Below, piece by piece: positions 9,577 through 17,741 of a stretch of DNA of 64,000 bases; position 1 is the stretch's first letter; each line of letters begins with the position of its first letter. The DNA is taken from assembly GCA_005888745.1 (NCBI GenBank), contig VBBS01000028.1, positions 112,375 to 176,374 on the forward strand, in the 5' to 3' direction. Below the pieces are notes generated by a model. That model saw only the letters and a list, made by a program, of their open reading frames with translations, ran no database searches and had not been told where the DNA came from. The position numbers were made by a program, and so were the translations under genes. The stretch is from Candidatus Bathyarchaeota archaeon. Lineage in GTDB: Archaea; Thermoproteota; Bathyarchaeia; 40CM-2-53-6.

Positions 9577-10339
9577 CAACCAACGGTCGAGGCATCTGGC
9601 TCATATAGAGACAATCTTTGACCGGGAGCGTCATGGAGACCACTCGCTTGCCTGCAGCGAGCTTGATCGGAGCCTCCTGAATTAACACAAACGGGACTGT
9701 CTCGCGAGTTTCCCCCATGAGCATATGCGCCGCCCCGGCGATCCCGTCCGCCAGAGATTGGAGTGTCATCCGTACCCGTCGTCCGTACAAGTCCCTCATC
9801 CCTCGAGCGTCCCTCACCGGTTGAAATCCCGAGCAAGCAATTGCCAGCCCGATTGTCCCGAGGCGCAGAGGCGTAACCCGGCTGTCGACGATAACAACGC
9901 CGATCTTCTTCCCAAGTTTCTGAATGATGGTTCTCCGAAGTGTCTCTGCGGAACGCTGTGGATTCACCGGCCACGGAATGACGCTCTCAATTGGAGCATT
10001 CTTCCGGTCAACACCCGAATTCGCTACTGCGTCCCCATTCTTGAGAGTGAGAAGAACACCGGGAACCCCACCATAAACAGCGTCAGATTCGTCGAGCACG
10101 ACCTGAGCAAACTCAGGAAGCATCTCAAACCGACCGCCGAGTCTCTTAGCCAATGCCGTGGGCTTGACCTTCGACAGAAAAACAGCGTTCCCCTCTGACA
10201 AAGAGACAACCTTGCTCGCGACCGCAATTATGTCCCCGTTCTTGACTCCCAGATTGGCAGCAGAAAGAGCTTCAACGAGTCTTGCAGTAATTGAATCACC
10301 GGGGAGAATGAGTTTGGACTTGAGTGGGTAAAGCTGCAC
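9560..10339 (-). CDS. CofE-like gamma-glutamyl ligase paralogue
   Basis: A 259-aa member of the F420-0:gamma-glutamyl ligase family (CofE adds L-glutamate to F420-0 using GTP). Conserved blocks: VKNGDIIAVASKVVSLSEG, a VVLDESDAVYGG segment, NSGVDRKNAPIESVI, GVVIVDSRVTPLRLGTIGLA and RDLYGRRVRMTLQSLADGIA. A second, more canonical copy is at 55723. This one starts 1 bp after the hutH stop, so they are very likely co-transcribed. That raises the chance that it has a different acceptor or acts in histidine or glutamate metabolism; this is inference. Substrate specificity cannot be read from the sequence. Confidence 0.85.
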   Translation of the reverse strand: MQLYPLKSKLILPGDSITARLVEALSAANLGVKNGDIIAVASKVVSLSEGNAVFLSKVKPTALAKRLGGRFEMLPEFAQVVLDESDAVYGGVPGVLLTLKNGDAVANSGVDRKNAPIESVIPWPVNPQRSAETLRRTIIQKLGKKIGVVIVDSRVTPLRLGTIGLAIACSGFQPVRDARGMRDLYGRRVRMTLQSLADGIAGAAHMLMGETRETVPFVLIQEAPIKLAAGKRVVSMTLPVKDCLYMSQMPRPLVEKTRT

Positions 10340-10340
10340 T

Positions 10341-11948
10341 CTAGTTCGCGCTCTTGACGAACTGCTTGACGATATCGCCGAATTGTCCGCTCCTGACTAG
10401 CTCGAATACTCGCTCGATGTCGTCGTGGGAAGATCTATCCTGAGTCAGAGGGTGAACCTCTTTCCGGATAGCTCGATAGACGTTCCTAGTACCTCTTCCT
10501 AGACCCGAGTCCCCTCTGAGATGAACTGCCTGAGCCGCGGTCAAGAGTTCTATTGCGACTACATACTGGCAATTCTCTAGAATACTAGTTGATTTGTGGG
10601 CGGCTCCCGGTCCCATGCTTACGAAGTCTTCGAAATTACTGGAGGTCGGGATAGAGTCGCTGCTAGCCGGATGGGCCAGTATCTTGTTCTCCGCGACCAA
10701 GGCGGTCGCCGTGTACTGAAGGGCCATCAAACCACTTGCTAGGCCGGGTTTTGATTCCTTCCCAACTAGGAAGGCTGTCAGACCGTTGTTCAAAGATGCG
10801 TCGAGCAAGGCGGATATTCTTCGCTCCGATATGTTCGCGATGGTCGAGAGACCCAAACCCATTATGTCAAGAGCCATGGAGATTGGCTGTCCGTGAAAGT
10901 TCCCTCCGGATAAGCAAGCCTGTTCATCCGGGAAAATGAGCGGGTTGTCAGTGGCCGAGTTCATCTCGATCTCAAGTGTAGATTTGACGTAATTCATCGC
11001 ATCGATCACTGGCCCCATGACTTGCGGAGCACATCGGAAGGAGTACGGGTCCTGGGGACGCCCATCCGCAGGATCATCCTCGATTATCGTCCGGCACAGC
11101 TTGCTACCTTCTACGAGCGCAAGAAGATCCGATGCAACTCGTGCTTGTCCTGGATGTCGTCTGACTCTGTGAATCCGCTCATCGAACGGGTCAATCCATC
11201 CTCTGATCGCCTCTAAAGAAAGCGCCAGAGCCGCTTCAGATGCTGAGAACATGTCATAGGAGTCCCAAAGATTGAGACAGCCTATCGAGGTCATCTGCTG
11301 CGTGCCATTGTTAAGCGCGAGGCCTTCCTTGGCTTCGAGCTCTATCGGATCCAGACCTACCCGTCGGAGAGCTTGTCTCCCCGAGACCCACTTCTCTCGA
11401 TACTCGGCCTTTCCCTCTCCCATTAGCACCAGTGCCATGTGAGACAGGGGAGAGAGATCACCGCTAGCCCCGACGGATCCTTTTTGGGGAATGTAAGGAT
11501 GAATTCGCTTGTTGAGGAGCTCAACTATGAGCTCCGGAATTCCTGGCCTGATACCGGAATTGCCTTTGATCAGGGTATTCGCTCTAAGGAGCATCATCGC
11601 CCTAACTACCTCGGGTGGATGGGCTTTGCCTACACTTGCGGCATGGCTTCGGAGAAGATTTGCTTGAAGTTGTCTGAGATCTCCGGGAGCGATTTTGAAA
11701 TTGGAAAGTGCACCAAATCCTGTATTGACGCCGTAGACTACTTGATCCTCTCGGAGTAGCTTTTCAAGAACTGCTCTGCCCCTTATTGTTCTCTGTAGTG
11801 CCTTCTTGTCTATTCTAACCGTGTCGTTGCTTCGCGCCACGGACACTAGCTCTTTCAGCGTCAGGTTTGATCCGTCTATGCTGACTTCGACCAATCTTCC
11901 ACGAGAATCCGGCACAATGAGATTTGGGAGATAAGGTTGGCTGTTCAC
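10341..11948 (-). CDS. hutH: Histidine ammonia-lyase
   Basis: First step of histidine degradation: elimination of ammonia to give urocanate. The 535-aa protein carries the Ala-Ser-Gly that cyclises to the MIO prosthetic group in GSVGASGDLSPLSHMALVL (near residue 162), the catalytic-Tyr region YGVNTGFGALSN, and the conserved NGTQQMTS and SSNFEDFVSMGPGA-type segments. The start is GTG 11948. It is transcribed convergently to hutIU and in one unit with the CofE-like gene. No HutG, HutF or FtcD that would complete the route to glutamate is in the window. Confidence 0.95.
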   Translation of the reverse strand: MNSQPYLPNLIVPDSRGRLVEVSIDGSNLTLKELVSVARSNDTVRIDKKALQRTIRGRAVLEKLLREDQVVYGVNTGFGALSNFKIAPGDLRQLQANLLRSHAASVGKAHPPEVVRAMMLLRANTLIKGNSGIRPGIPELIVELLNKRIHPYIPQKGSVGASGDLSPLSHMALVLMGEGKAEYREKWVSGRQALRRVGLDPIELEAKEGLALNNGTQQMTSIGCLNLWDSYDMFSASEAALALSLEAIRGWIDPFDERIHRVRRHPGQARVASDLLALVEGSKLCRTIIEDDPADGRPQDPYSFRCAPQVMGPVIDAMNYVKSTLEIEMNSATDNPLIFPDEQACLSGGNFHGQPISMALDIMGLGLSTIANISERRISALLDASLNNGLTAFLVGKESKPGLASGLMALQYTATALVAENKILAHPASSDSIPTSSNFEDFVSMGPGAAHKSTSILENCQYVVAIELLTAAQAVHLRGDSGLGRGTRNVYRAIRKEVHPLTQDRSSHDDIERVFELVRSGQFGDIVKQFVKSAN

Positions 11949-12100
11949 TTATGCAACCTCTTCCTCTCAAATTGGTGATCGTTTCTGGTAACTACTTCCT
12001 AAGTTCTGGGCGTAGAAAGGTCCTCCGGAATCATGCTTCGTGGACCAATTGGGGTTGGCGTATAACGCTGATATTCTTCCCCGAAACCTCGGGCCTGACC

Positions 12101-13345
12101 TTGAGTCTGGTAAAAGACCCCAAACTTGCCCCTTCCGGCAAAGTGAAGATGGCATGGGCTCGAGAACACATGCCCGTGCTCGCAAAAATAACAAAGAGAC
12201 TAATCGCCCGTAAGAGCTTCGAGGGGTACAAAATAGGAACCTGCCTTCACCTTGAAGCAAAGACCGCTGTCCTAGCAGAATCCATACACCGAGCCGGTGC
12301 AGACGTAGCAATAACCGGTAGCAACCCTCTTTCGACTCAAGACGACGTTGCAGCGGCGCTATCCGAAACGGGAGTTCACGTGTACGCTTGGCACGGAGTG
12401 AGCGAGAAAGAACACAAACAAAACTTGAATCGGGTTCTAGACCTGCCACCAGACATTCTAATCGACGATGGTGCCGAACTCTCAATTCTTGCACACTTGA
12501 AAGGCGGAAGCCGTTTGCACAGGATCATTGGCGCTTGCGAAGAAACCACAACCGGCGTGATGCGGCTCAGAGCGATGGAACAGCAAGGAAAACTAAGATT
12601 CCCAGTGATTGCCGTCAACGACGCTCTCACCAAATATCTATTCGACAGTCAGTACGGAACCGGCCAATCTGGGCTCGAAGGCATAATGCGGGCAACAAAT
12701 CTACTGCTCGCAGGTCGTAATGTCGTAGTAGCAGGGTACGGCTGGGTTGGAAGAGGAGTAGCGGAACGCGCGCGTGGAATGGGGTCAAGGGTCACCGTGA
12801 CTGAGGTGAACCCAGTTAGAGCGCTAGAGGCGTTGATGGAAGGATTCGATGTCATGCCAATGGCCGATGCGGCCGAGAAAGGTGACTTGTTCATAACCGC
12901 GACCGGAGACACCGACGTCATAACCGCCTCCCATATGCTCAGAATGAAGGACCAAGCGATCCTCTGCAACGTCGGCCACTACAACGTTGAGGTGAGTGTC
13001 AGAGACCTTGAGAAGGTTGCAGTAAAGCGCAAGAGGGTACGCCCCGACGTTGTCGAGTATACCCTAGGGAACAAGAAAAGGCTCTACCTGCTTTCTGAAG
13101 GGCGCCTTGTCAACCTGGCTGCCGCCGATGGGCACCCGGCCGAAGTGATGGACATGAGTTTCGCCGATCAAGCTTTATCGGCGGAATATCTAACCCAGAA
13201 CAAGGGCAAGTTACCAGCTAAGGTTGTCAAAGTACCCGAAATCCTCGATTTCGAGGTCGCTAGTCAGAGACTCGAAGCCTTCGGGCGCAAAATTGACACT
13301 CTATCCCGATTGCAGCAAAAGTACCTCAGATCTTGGCATGGTTAG
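12101..13345 (+). CDS. ahcY: S-adenosylhomocysteine hydrolase
   Basis: Splits SAH into adenosine and homocysteine, removing the product inhibitor of methyltransferases (several are encoded in this window). Motifs: KDPKLAPSGKVKMAWAREHM at the N-terminus, ITGSNPLSTQDDVAAAL, DDGAELS, the NAD-binding GYGWVGRG (usually GYGWCGRG), and HPAEVMDMSFADQAL. The open frame extends upstream to 11924, but TTG 12101 gives 414 aa, the usual archaeal length, and begins at the conserved N-terminus; a TATAA at 12061 fits that start. The upstream part would overlap hutH. Confidence 0.92.
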   Translation: MSLVKDPKLAPSGKVKMAWAREHMPVLAKITKRLIARKSFEGYKIGTCLHLEAKTAVLAESIHRAGADVAITGSNPLSTQDDVAAALSETGVHVYAWHGVSEKEHKQNLNRVLDLPPDILIDDGAELSILAHLKGGSRLHRIIGACEETTTGVMRLRAMEQQGKLRFPVIAVNDALTKYLFDSQYGTGQSGLEGIMRATNLLLAGRNVVVAGYGWVGRGVAERARGMGSRVTVTEVNPVRALEALMEGFDVMPMADAAEKGDLFITATGDTDVITASHMLRMKDQAILCNVGHYNVEVSVRDLEKVAVKRKRVRPDVVEYTLGNKKRLYLLSEGRLVNLAAADGHPAEVMDMSFADQALSAEYLTQNKGKLPAKVVKVPEILDFEVASQRLEAFGRKIDTLSRLQQKYLRSWHG

Positions 13346-13351
13346 CTTCCT

Positions 13352-13401
13352 CTGCACAGTACAACGCACAAGTCTGCACAGCAGTGTCCCGCTCTGCATA
13401 G
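13352..13401. repeat. Three short direct repeats CTGCA(C/T)AG
   Basis: CTGCACAG at 13352, CTGCACAG at 13374 and CTGCATAG at 13394, spaced 22 and 20 bp, about two helical turns. They lie between ahcY and the ABC transporter. They may be a protein-binding array; chance cannot be excluded for an 8-mer. Confidence 0.3.
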
Positions 13402-13509
13402 GCGCGTTTTGCACTGCTCCGAGTCAAACCTCTGCCACTTACAGCTCGTTTCTTTCCTTAGAACCGATAACAAGGCGACGGGGAGAGTTCAGGACATTAA
13501 CCCTCTAAG

Positions 13510-13523
13510 CGCGAAATTTCGCG
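13510..13523. promoter_or_regulatory. Perfect 14-bp palindrome upstream of ABC transporter
   Basis: CGCGAAATTTCGCG is a perfect inverted repeat located about 15 bp before a TATA-like CTAATTAG (13539-13546). Its position near the BRE region of the transporter promoter suggests an operator site. No cognate regulator is adjacent. Confidence 0.45.
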
Positions 13524-13584
13524 TGTAGGACGTCCAAACCTAATTAGTTCTCAGAAGGGACTTTGTCGCTCCCGGTGTATCTAG

Positions 13585-14394
13585 CTGCGATTCTGGCCAT
13601 TCAGTCCCAAAGTCTTCCATCGAGTCCGGGACACCAGCCGGAGCAAAACCCGACTGCCACCCTGGCTGATCACACTCATCGCCATCTTCTCTCTTTGGGA
13701 GGCAGTAGCTCTATCGGGCCTAGTCTCTAGCGATCAACTTCCACCTCTTCACAGCGTTCTTCTCACACTAATCCAGCTCGGAGGAACACCATTCTTCCTC
13801 GTTCGCGTCAGCCAAAGCTTCGTCAACGTAGCGGCGGGAGTTTCTCTTGCCCTGGTGGTGGTCATGCCCCTAGCATTGCTAGTAGGTCTGAGAAACCAAT
13901 TGGACGAGGCAATAACCCCGATCATTATGTTGGTAGGCGCGTTGCCGGACCTGGCGATACTGACTCTCCTAGTTACCGTGATCGGTCGAGGTAACGTAGC
14001 GGCAGTATCCATCTCCGCCTTCAGCGCTTTTTTTCCGATCTACTTCACAATTAGGCAGGGAGTCAAGGAGATTCCGTTAGACTACTTCCACGTTGCTTCT
14101 GTGTTCAAAGCGGGGAGACTCGACACTTTCTCGAAAATCGTGCTTCCCTCGATCTTTCCGAACTTCCTAACCGGACTAAGATTGTCCTTCGAGTTCAGCT
14201 GGAATGTGCTTCTTGCGGTGGAGATCATCGCTAGCGTCGCGGGGGTCGGAAGTTTCATCTCCAGCAGTATTCAGGGGTCAGCGCACTCAATGACTTATGG
14301 CCTCGCGGCAATCATGACGGTAGGGCTTCTAACTATCCTTCTCGATCGAGCATTTTTCGAAAGGCTCGAACAACGAATCAAGAGGTGGCGGTAG
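13585..14394 (+). CDS. ABC transporter permease, NitT/TauT/SsuC type
   Basis: Transmembrane subunit of a nitrate/sulfonate/taurine/pyrimidine-type importer. It has hydrophobic segments from about 13660 onward (WLITLIAIFSLWEAVALSG, VAAGVSLALVVVMPLALLVG) and the EAA-like loop that contacts the ATPase, around VKEIPLDYFHVASVFKAG, then FTGL/ILAVEIIASVAGVGSF-type sequence. Odd point: no ATG, GTG or TTG occurs in frame between the TAG at 13582 and GTG 13855, although the typical permease N-terminus with its first helix is clearly encoded there. Either a rare start codon is used (CTG 13585 is the first codon after the stop) or the 5' end is damaged. The left boundary is therefore approximate. Confidence 0.75.
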   Translation: MRFWPFSPKVFHRVRDTSRSKTRLPPWLITLIAIFSLWEAVALSGLVSSDQLPPLHSVLLTLIQLGGTPFFLVRVSQSFVNVAAGVSLALVVVMPLALLVGLRNQLDEAITPIIMLVGALPDLAILTLLVTVIGRGNVAAVSISAFSAFFPIYFTIRQGVKEIPLDYFHVASVFKAGRLDTFSKIVLPSIFPNFLTGLRLSFEFSWNVLLAVEIIASVAGVGSFISSSIQGSAHSMTYGLAAIMTVGLLTILLDRAFFERLEQRIKRWR

Positions 14395-15221
14395 AAAACT
14401 CGATGCAGGTTGAATTCTCGAATGTCACAAAAGTGTACTCTGAACCCCCACATACCGTGACCGCGCTGAACGACATCTCTTTCCAAATCAAAGAGGGAGA
14501 ATTTGTCTGCATCGTGGGACCGAGCGGTTGCGGGAAATCCACTCTTTTGCGAATGATTGCAGGACTAGATCGGCCGTCCTCCGGGGAAATCCGTTTCAGG
14601 GGCGACCTCCTTACCGCTCCTCACCCCAAGATCAGCATGGTCTTTCAGAGCTTCGCCCTACTTCCTTGGCGAACGGTCCTAGACAACGTCGCCTTTGGCC
14701 TAGAGGTCCAGAATATCTCGAAACGCGAGAGGGAGAATACGGCTAGAGAGCTGCTCGGAATGGTGGGTCTCAAAGATAGCGAGAAACTCTATCCGAAACA
14801 GCTGTCCGGGGGGATGAAGCAACGGGTCGGTATAGCAAGGGCCCTTGCCATCGACCCCGAAGTTGTCTTAATGGACGAGGCCTTCAGCGCTATCGACGAG
14901 TTCACCGCAGAGGCGCTCAGGGAAGAGGTTGCAGAGATTCATGCCGAGACGCAGAAGACATTTCTTCTAGTCACACACAACCTTCCTGAAGCAATCGAAC
15001 TGGCCGATAGGATCCTGGTTCTCTCTGCTCGTCCCGCCAAAATCAAGAGCATAGTGCCAATCGAGCTGCTTCGGCCAAGAACACCTACCGCTACGGATTT
15101 CGTTAGCATTCACAAAGACATCTTTTCTTTGTTGCAATCCGAGCTGGAGGCCAGTATAATGCGACACCGGCTGAGCGGCCTCAAGGAGTTTCAGAGACTG
15201 CGAAACATGGAGGATCGCTAG
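14385..15221 (+). CDS. ABC transporter ATP-binding protein, TauB/SsuB type
   Basis: ATPase subunit paired with the preceding permease (10-bp overlap). Walker A GPSGCGKST, Q-loop MVFQSFALLPW, signature LSGGMKQR, Walker B VVLMDEAFSAID and the switch His in LLVTHN are all intact, so it should hydrolyse ATP. The 278 aa are normal for the family. The FQ(S)FALLPWRTVLDNV sequence is typical of the nitrate/sulfonate group. GTG 14385 is used as start; ATG 14403 is an alternative. No solute-binding protein gene adjoins, so the substrate cannot be named. Confidence 0.9.
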   Translation: MAVENSMQVEFSNVTKVYSEPPHTVTALNDISFQIKEGEFVCIVGPSGCGKSTLLRMIAGLDRPSSGEIRFRGDLLTAPHPKISMVFQSFALLPWRTVLDNVAFGLEVQNISKRERENTARELLGMVGLKDSEKLYPKQLSGGMKQRVGIARALAIDPEVVLMDEAFSAIDEFTAEALREEVAEIHAETQKTFLLVTHNLPEAIELADRILVLSARPAKIKSIVPIELLRPRTPTATDFVSIHKDIFSLLQSELEASIMRHRLSGLKEFQRLRNMEDR

Positions 15222-15223
15222 TC

Positions 15224-15796
15224 ATGCAGTTCAAACTCGTAGTTCTTGGGCTGGCCTTGTTAGTAGTCGGCCTAGTTACCTATGCTTTAATCCCGGCCGT
15301 GCACACGACTCCCGTTGTTAACGATCAGAACGTTTGGGTTCAAAACGGATTCCCTGTTCAGGCACGTAGTCTAGTGGAACAGCCAAAGAACATTACCGCA
15401 TTTTCAGGCATGACCAATGAATTGCGTGCCAATGTGACGGTTTCGGAGCCTGGTGTAGGGGCTCCTACTATCCGTTTCGAACTCTTAGCCATGAACAACT
15501 CTCTAACATGTTCTCCCTCGTCCAGTCCCCCAACCGTTCTCGTGGACCAAACGGTGGTGAATGAGTCGTTCAATATTCCACTCAAAGCAACAGGGACTTA
15601 CTGCTTCGTATTCGACAACCAGGGTTCTCAATCATCGAAAACCGTTGACATCTCAGCCCGAGTCTTGGGAAGTACGGAGAAGGTCTTGATAGCTAGGGAT
15701 GGAAACGCGAATGCTGCAGGTCTCGGGCTAGGAGCCCTTGGTCTCGTTGTTGTTATCTACGGGTACTCCAGAAAGACCATTATTCCCTGGGAATGA
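15224..15796 (+). CDS. Membrane-anchored extracellular protein, GOLD-like
   Basis: A 190-aa protein with an N-terminal membrane segment (LVVLGLALLVVGLVTYALIP), an extracellular beta-rich region and a C-terminal membrane helix (AAGLGLGALGLVVVIYGYS). The stretch GTYCFVFDNQGSQSSKTVDI resembles the end of the GOLD (emp24-like) fold. Two Cys (residues near 97 and 127) could form a disulfide outside the cell. It starts 2 bp after the ABC ATPase stop and its last 69 bp overlap, tail to tail, the M6 protease gene. The function is unknown. Confidence 0.7.
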   Translation: MQFKLVVLGLALLVVGLVTYALIPAVHTTPVVNDQNVWVQNGFPVQARSLVEQPKNITAFSGMTNELRANVTVSEPGVGAPTIRFELLAMNNSLTCSPSSSPPTVLVDQTVVNESFNIPLKATGTYCFVFDNQGSQSSKTVDISARVLGSTEKVLIARDGNANAAGLGLGALGLVVVIYGYSRKTIIPWE

Positions 15797-17482
15797 CCCT
15801 TTGGGATACGACGGATTGCCCACTTGAGTCACGCCCTGTTCAGGCGGTTGATAAGTCGTTGAACCCTGGGCTTTAACAAGGGCCAGATGGCGTCTTCGAT
15901 GAAGCGTTATCACGAGGACAACGACTCCAAGGATTGTCGCTGCCGTAATAGCAGTAGCGAACGAGGGCTCAATTACAACTCGATAACTCGCGGTGAGTAC
16001 ACTGTCTTTGACAATTGAGACCCATCGAGGGTTCGACGTGCTTCCGTCGTCCCATGAGGCAAAGCTGTCCGTGAGTCCTAGTTGAATTGTGTTGGATCCG
16101 ATCGACACTGGAATTTGCGGTTGTATGAAAATGGTGTGGGGACCATATCGCACCGGGAGCCTCAACTGGTTTGATGCGTCCGAAGTCCAGTTGGCACCGT
16201 CAATAGTGATGCTAACGCCCTGCGACGGAGTGTTGATTTGCAAAAGAAGCTTTGGAGCGTTTGTTCGGTCAACTAGAACCGAATAGGAAGTTGGGCTGGT
16301 CGTTGTCATGATAACTTTTACGAAGTTCGCCTGGTCTGAGAACGTGTTATCACTAATGCAGGGCGAAATGCATGGTCCGAAGGGCGCGTCGCTAAGGTCT
16401 CCGCCTGGATGCGCGTCTATGAGGCGGACGCTCCCATGCCCCCCGGCGATACTCTCGTTTATCTTGTAGATTAGAATGCCTGCTCCTGGATAATCTGAGG
16501 GAAAGGGTAGGTACTGATCATACGTGCCGATCTTTGCTCTCATCTCCACGAGGTAGTAGGTAAGGGAGCCATCCTTGTTGGCGGCAATAGGGATCTTAAC
16601 GGATTGGTTGCCGGTGGTCGGGGATTCTAAGTTCTTCAAGGTGATGTTGGCACTTTGACCTGGTTGAACGACTGCGACTCTTGAGCTTGGAACAAAGCCC
16701 AGTTGTATCTTCGACCAGATCGAATGGTGAGATGGATACGTGCCGGGTTTAGGCTGGAGCGGGTTTCCAGTGTTCGGATTCCATTCTCCCAAAGCCATTA
16801 TGTCCCAATAGCCCAAAAAGTTATTCGACGGGTCGATTTGACCGGTCAAATCGTAAAGGTCGGGAAGTCCCAGGAGGTGGCCTGACTCATGACAGAAAAC
16901 CCCTGTCGAGTCAGATTCGGCAACCACGGATGTAGAAATCCTGTATGATATCAATGGGGCCGGATTGAAAACATAACCTGGAATCGTGAAGGAATGAATG
17001 TCAGCAGTTACATGGGTCATCGCTTCATCGTTGCCTGAGTGGACTACGATTGCAAACTTGTAGCTAGCGAGGTCGACTCCAGCGTTGTATGCTGCTTGTA
17101 GCGAGTCGAATACTAGTTGGCTGTCACTCGATACAGTATCTGCCCCGTAGTACGTCATTGAGTTCGGCAAGGTGTACCATGTAGAAGTGGCCGTTGGCGT
17201 CATGCCAGCTTGAAATGAAACTGTTCCGTACGAGTCTTCGTTGTAATAGTTGTTCAAGTTCGAGAGCATCGTCAGAATCTGGGTGGGAGAAGTGCCGTTT
17301 CCTTTGTCGGGAAACTGAACCGCAATTACGATGGTTCGTTGAGGGCCATTCACCGCTGCAAGGGGTAAATGATTCGGGACGAGTCCGGCATTCCTCTCTT
17401 CATGATGAACATTCATGGAGCCTGCTGAGAAGGATAGAATTATCAGTGCCAGAATTGTGCTCGTTGTGGAGCGGAGTACCAT
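15728..17482 (-). CDS. Secreted M6-family zinc metalloprotease, membrane-anchored
   Basis: A 584-aa protein with an N-terminal signal peptide, the zinc site HESGHLLGLPDLYD near residue 198 (HExxHxxGxxD, a metzincin-like pattern typical of immune inhibitor A/M6 peptidases), a following GYWDIMALGEWN segment, beta-domains and a C-terminal membrane helix (AITAATILGVVVLVITLHRR) with a cytosolic tail. It probably degrades extracellular protein at the cell surface. A heterotroph that also degrades histidine would benefit, but the link is inference. Its tail overlaps the convergent GOLD-like gene by 69 bp. Confidence 0.88.
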   Translation of the reverse strand: MVLRSTTSTILALIILSFSAGSMNVHHEERNAGLVPNHLPLAAVNGPQRTIVIAVQFPDKGNGTSPTQILTMLSNLNNYYNEDSYGTVSFQAGMTPTATSTWYTLPNSMTYYGADTVSSDSQLVFDSLQAAYNAGVDLASYKFAIVVHSGNDEAMTHVTADIHSFTIPGYVFNPAPLISYRISTSVVAESDSTGVFCHESGHLLGLPDLYDLTGQIDPSNNFLGYWDIMALGEWNPNTGNPLQPKPGTYPSHHSIWSKIQLGFVPSSRVAVVQPGQSANITLKNLESPTTGNQSVKIPIAANKDGSLTYYLVEMRAKIGTYDQYLPFPSDYPGAGILIYKINESIAGGHGSVRLIDAHPGGDLSDAPFGPCISPCISDNTFSDQANFVKVIMTTTSPTSYSVLVDRTNAPKLLLQINTPSQGVSITIDGANWTSDASNQLRLPVRYGPHTIFIQPQIPVSIGSNTIQLGLTDSFASWDDGSTSNPRWVSIVKDSVLTASYRVVIEPSFATAITAATILGVVVLVITLHRRRHLALVKAQGSTTYQPPEQGVTQVGNPSYPKGSFPGNNGLSGVPVDNNNETKGS

Positions 17483-17741
17483 CTGTGGTCCTTCGAGAAG
17501 CTATGAGTGAACCGGGTTGGTCTCTAGCGCCAAAAACAGACTGTAACCAGGTGATTACTCTTCGAGTTTCAGAAGGATTGAAGAAACTGCTCGCCCGTGT
17601 CGTGGGATGGAAGAGTCGCATTTTGCCTTTGGCTAGGGATTTAATCAGCTCGCCTCACAAACCCCTGTTCAACGTAGTCTTAAATACCGTGTTGGCTGAG
17701 AAAAGTCTCTTCACATATCGAGTGTTTCCGAGGGTCTTCTA

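Noticed and set aside
11924-12100. N-terminal extension of S-adenosylhomocysteinase
   Set aside because: The extra 59 residues overlap hutH, have no family match, and start upstream of the likely TATA box.
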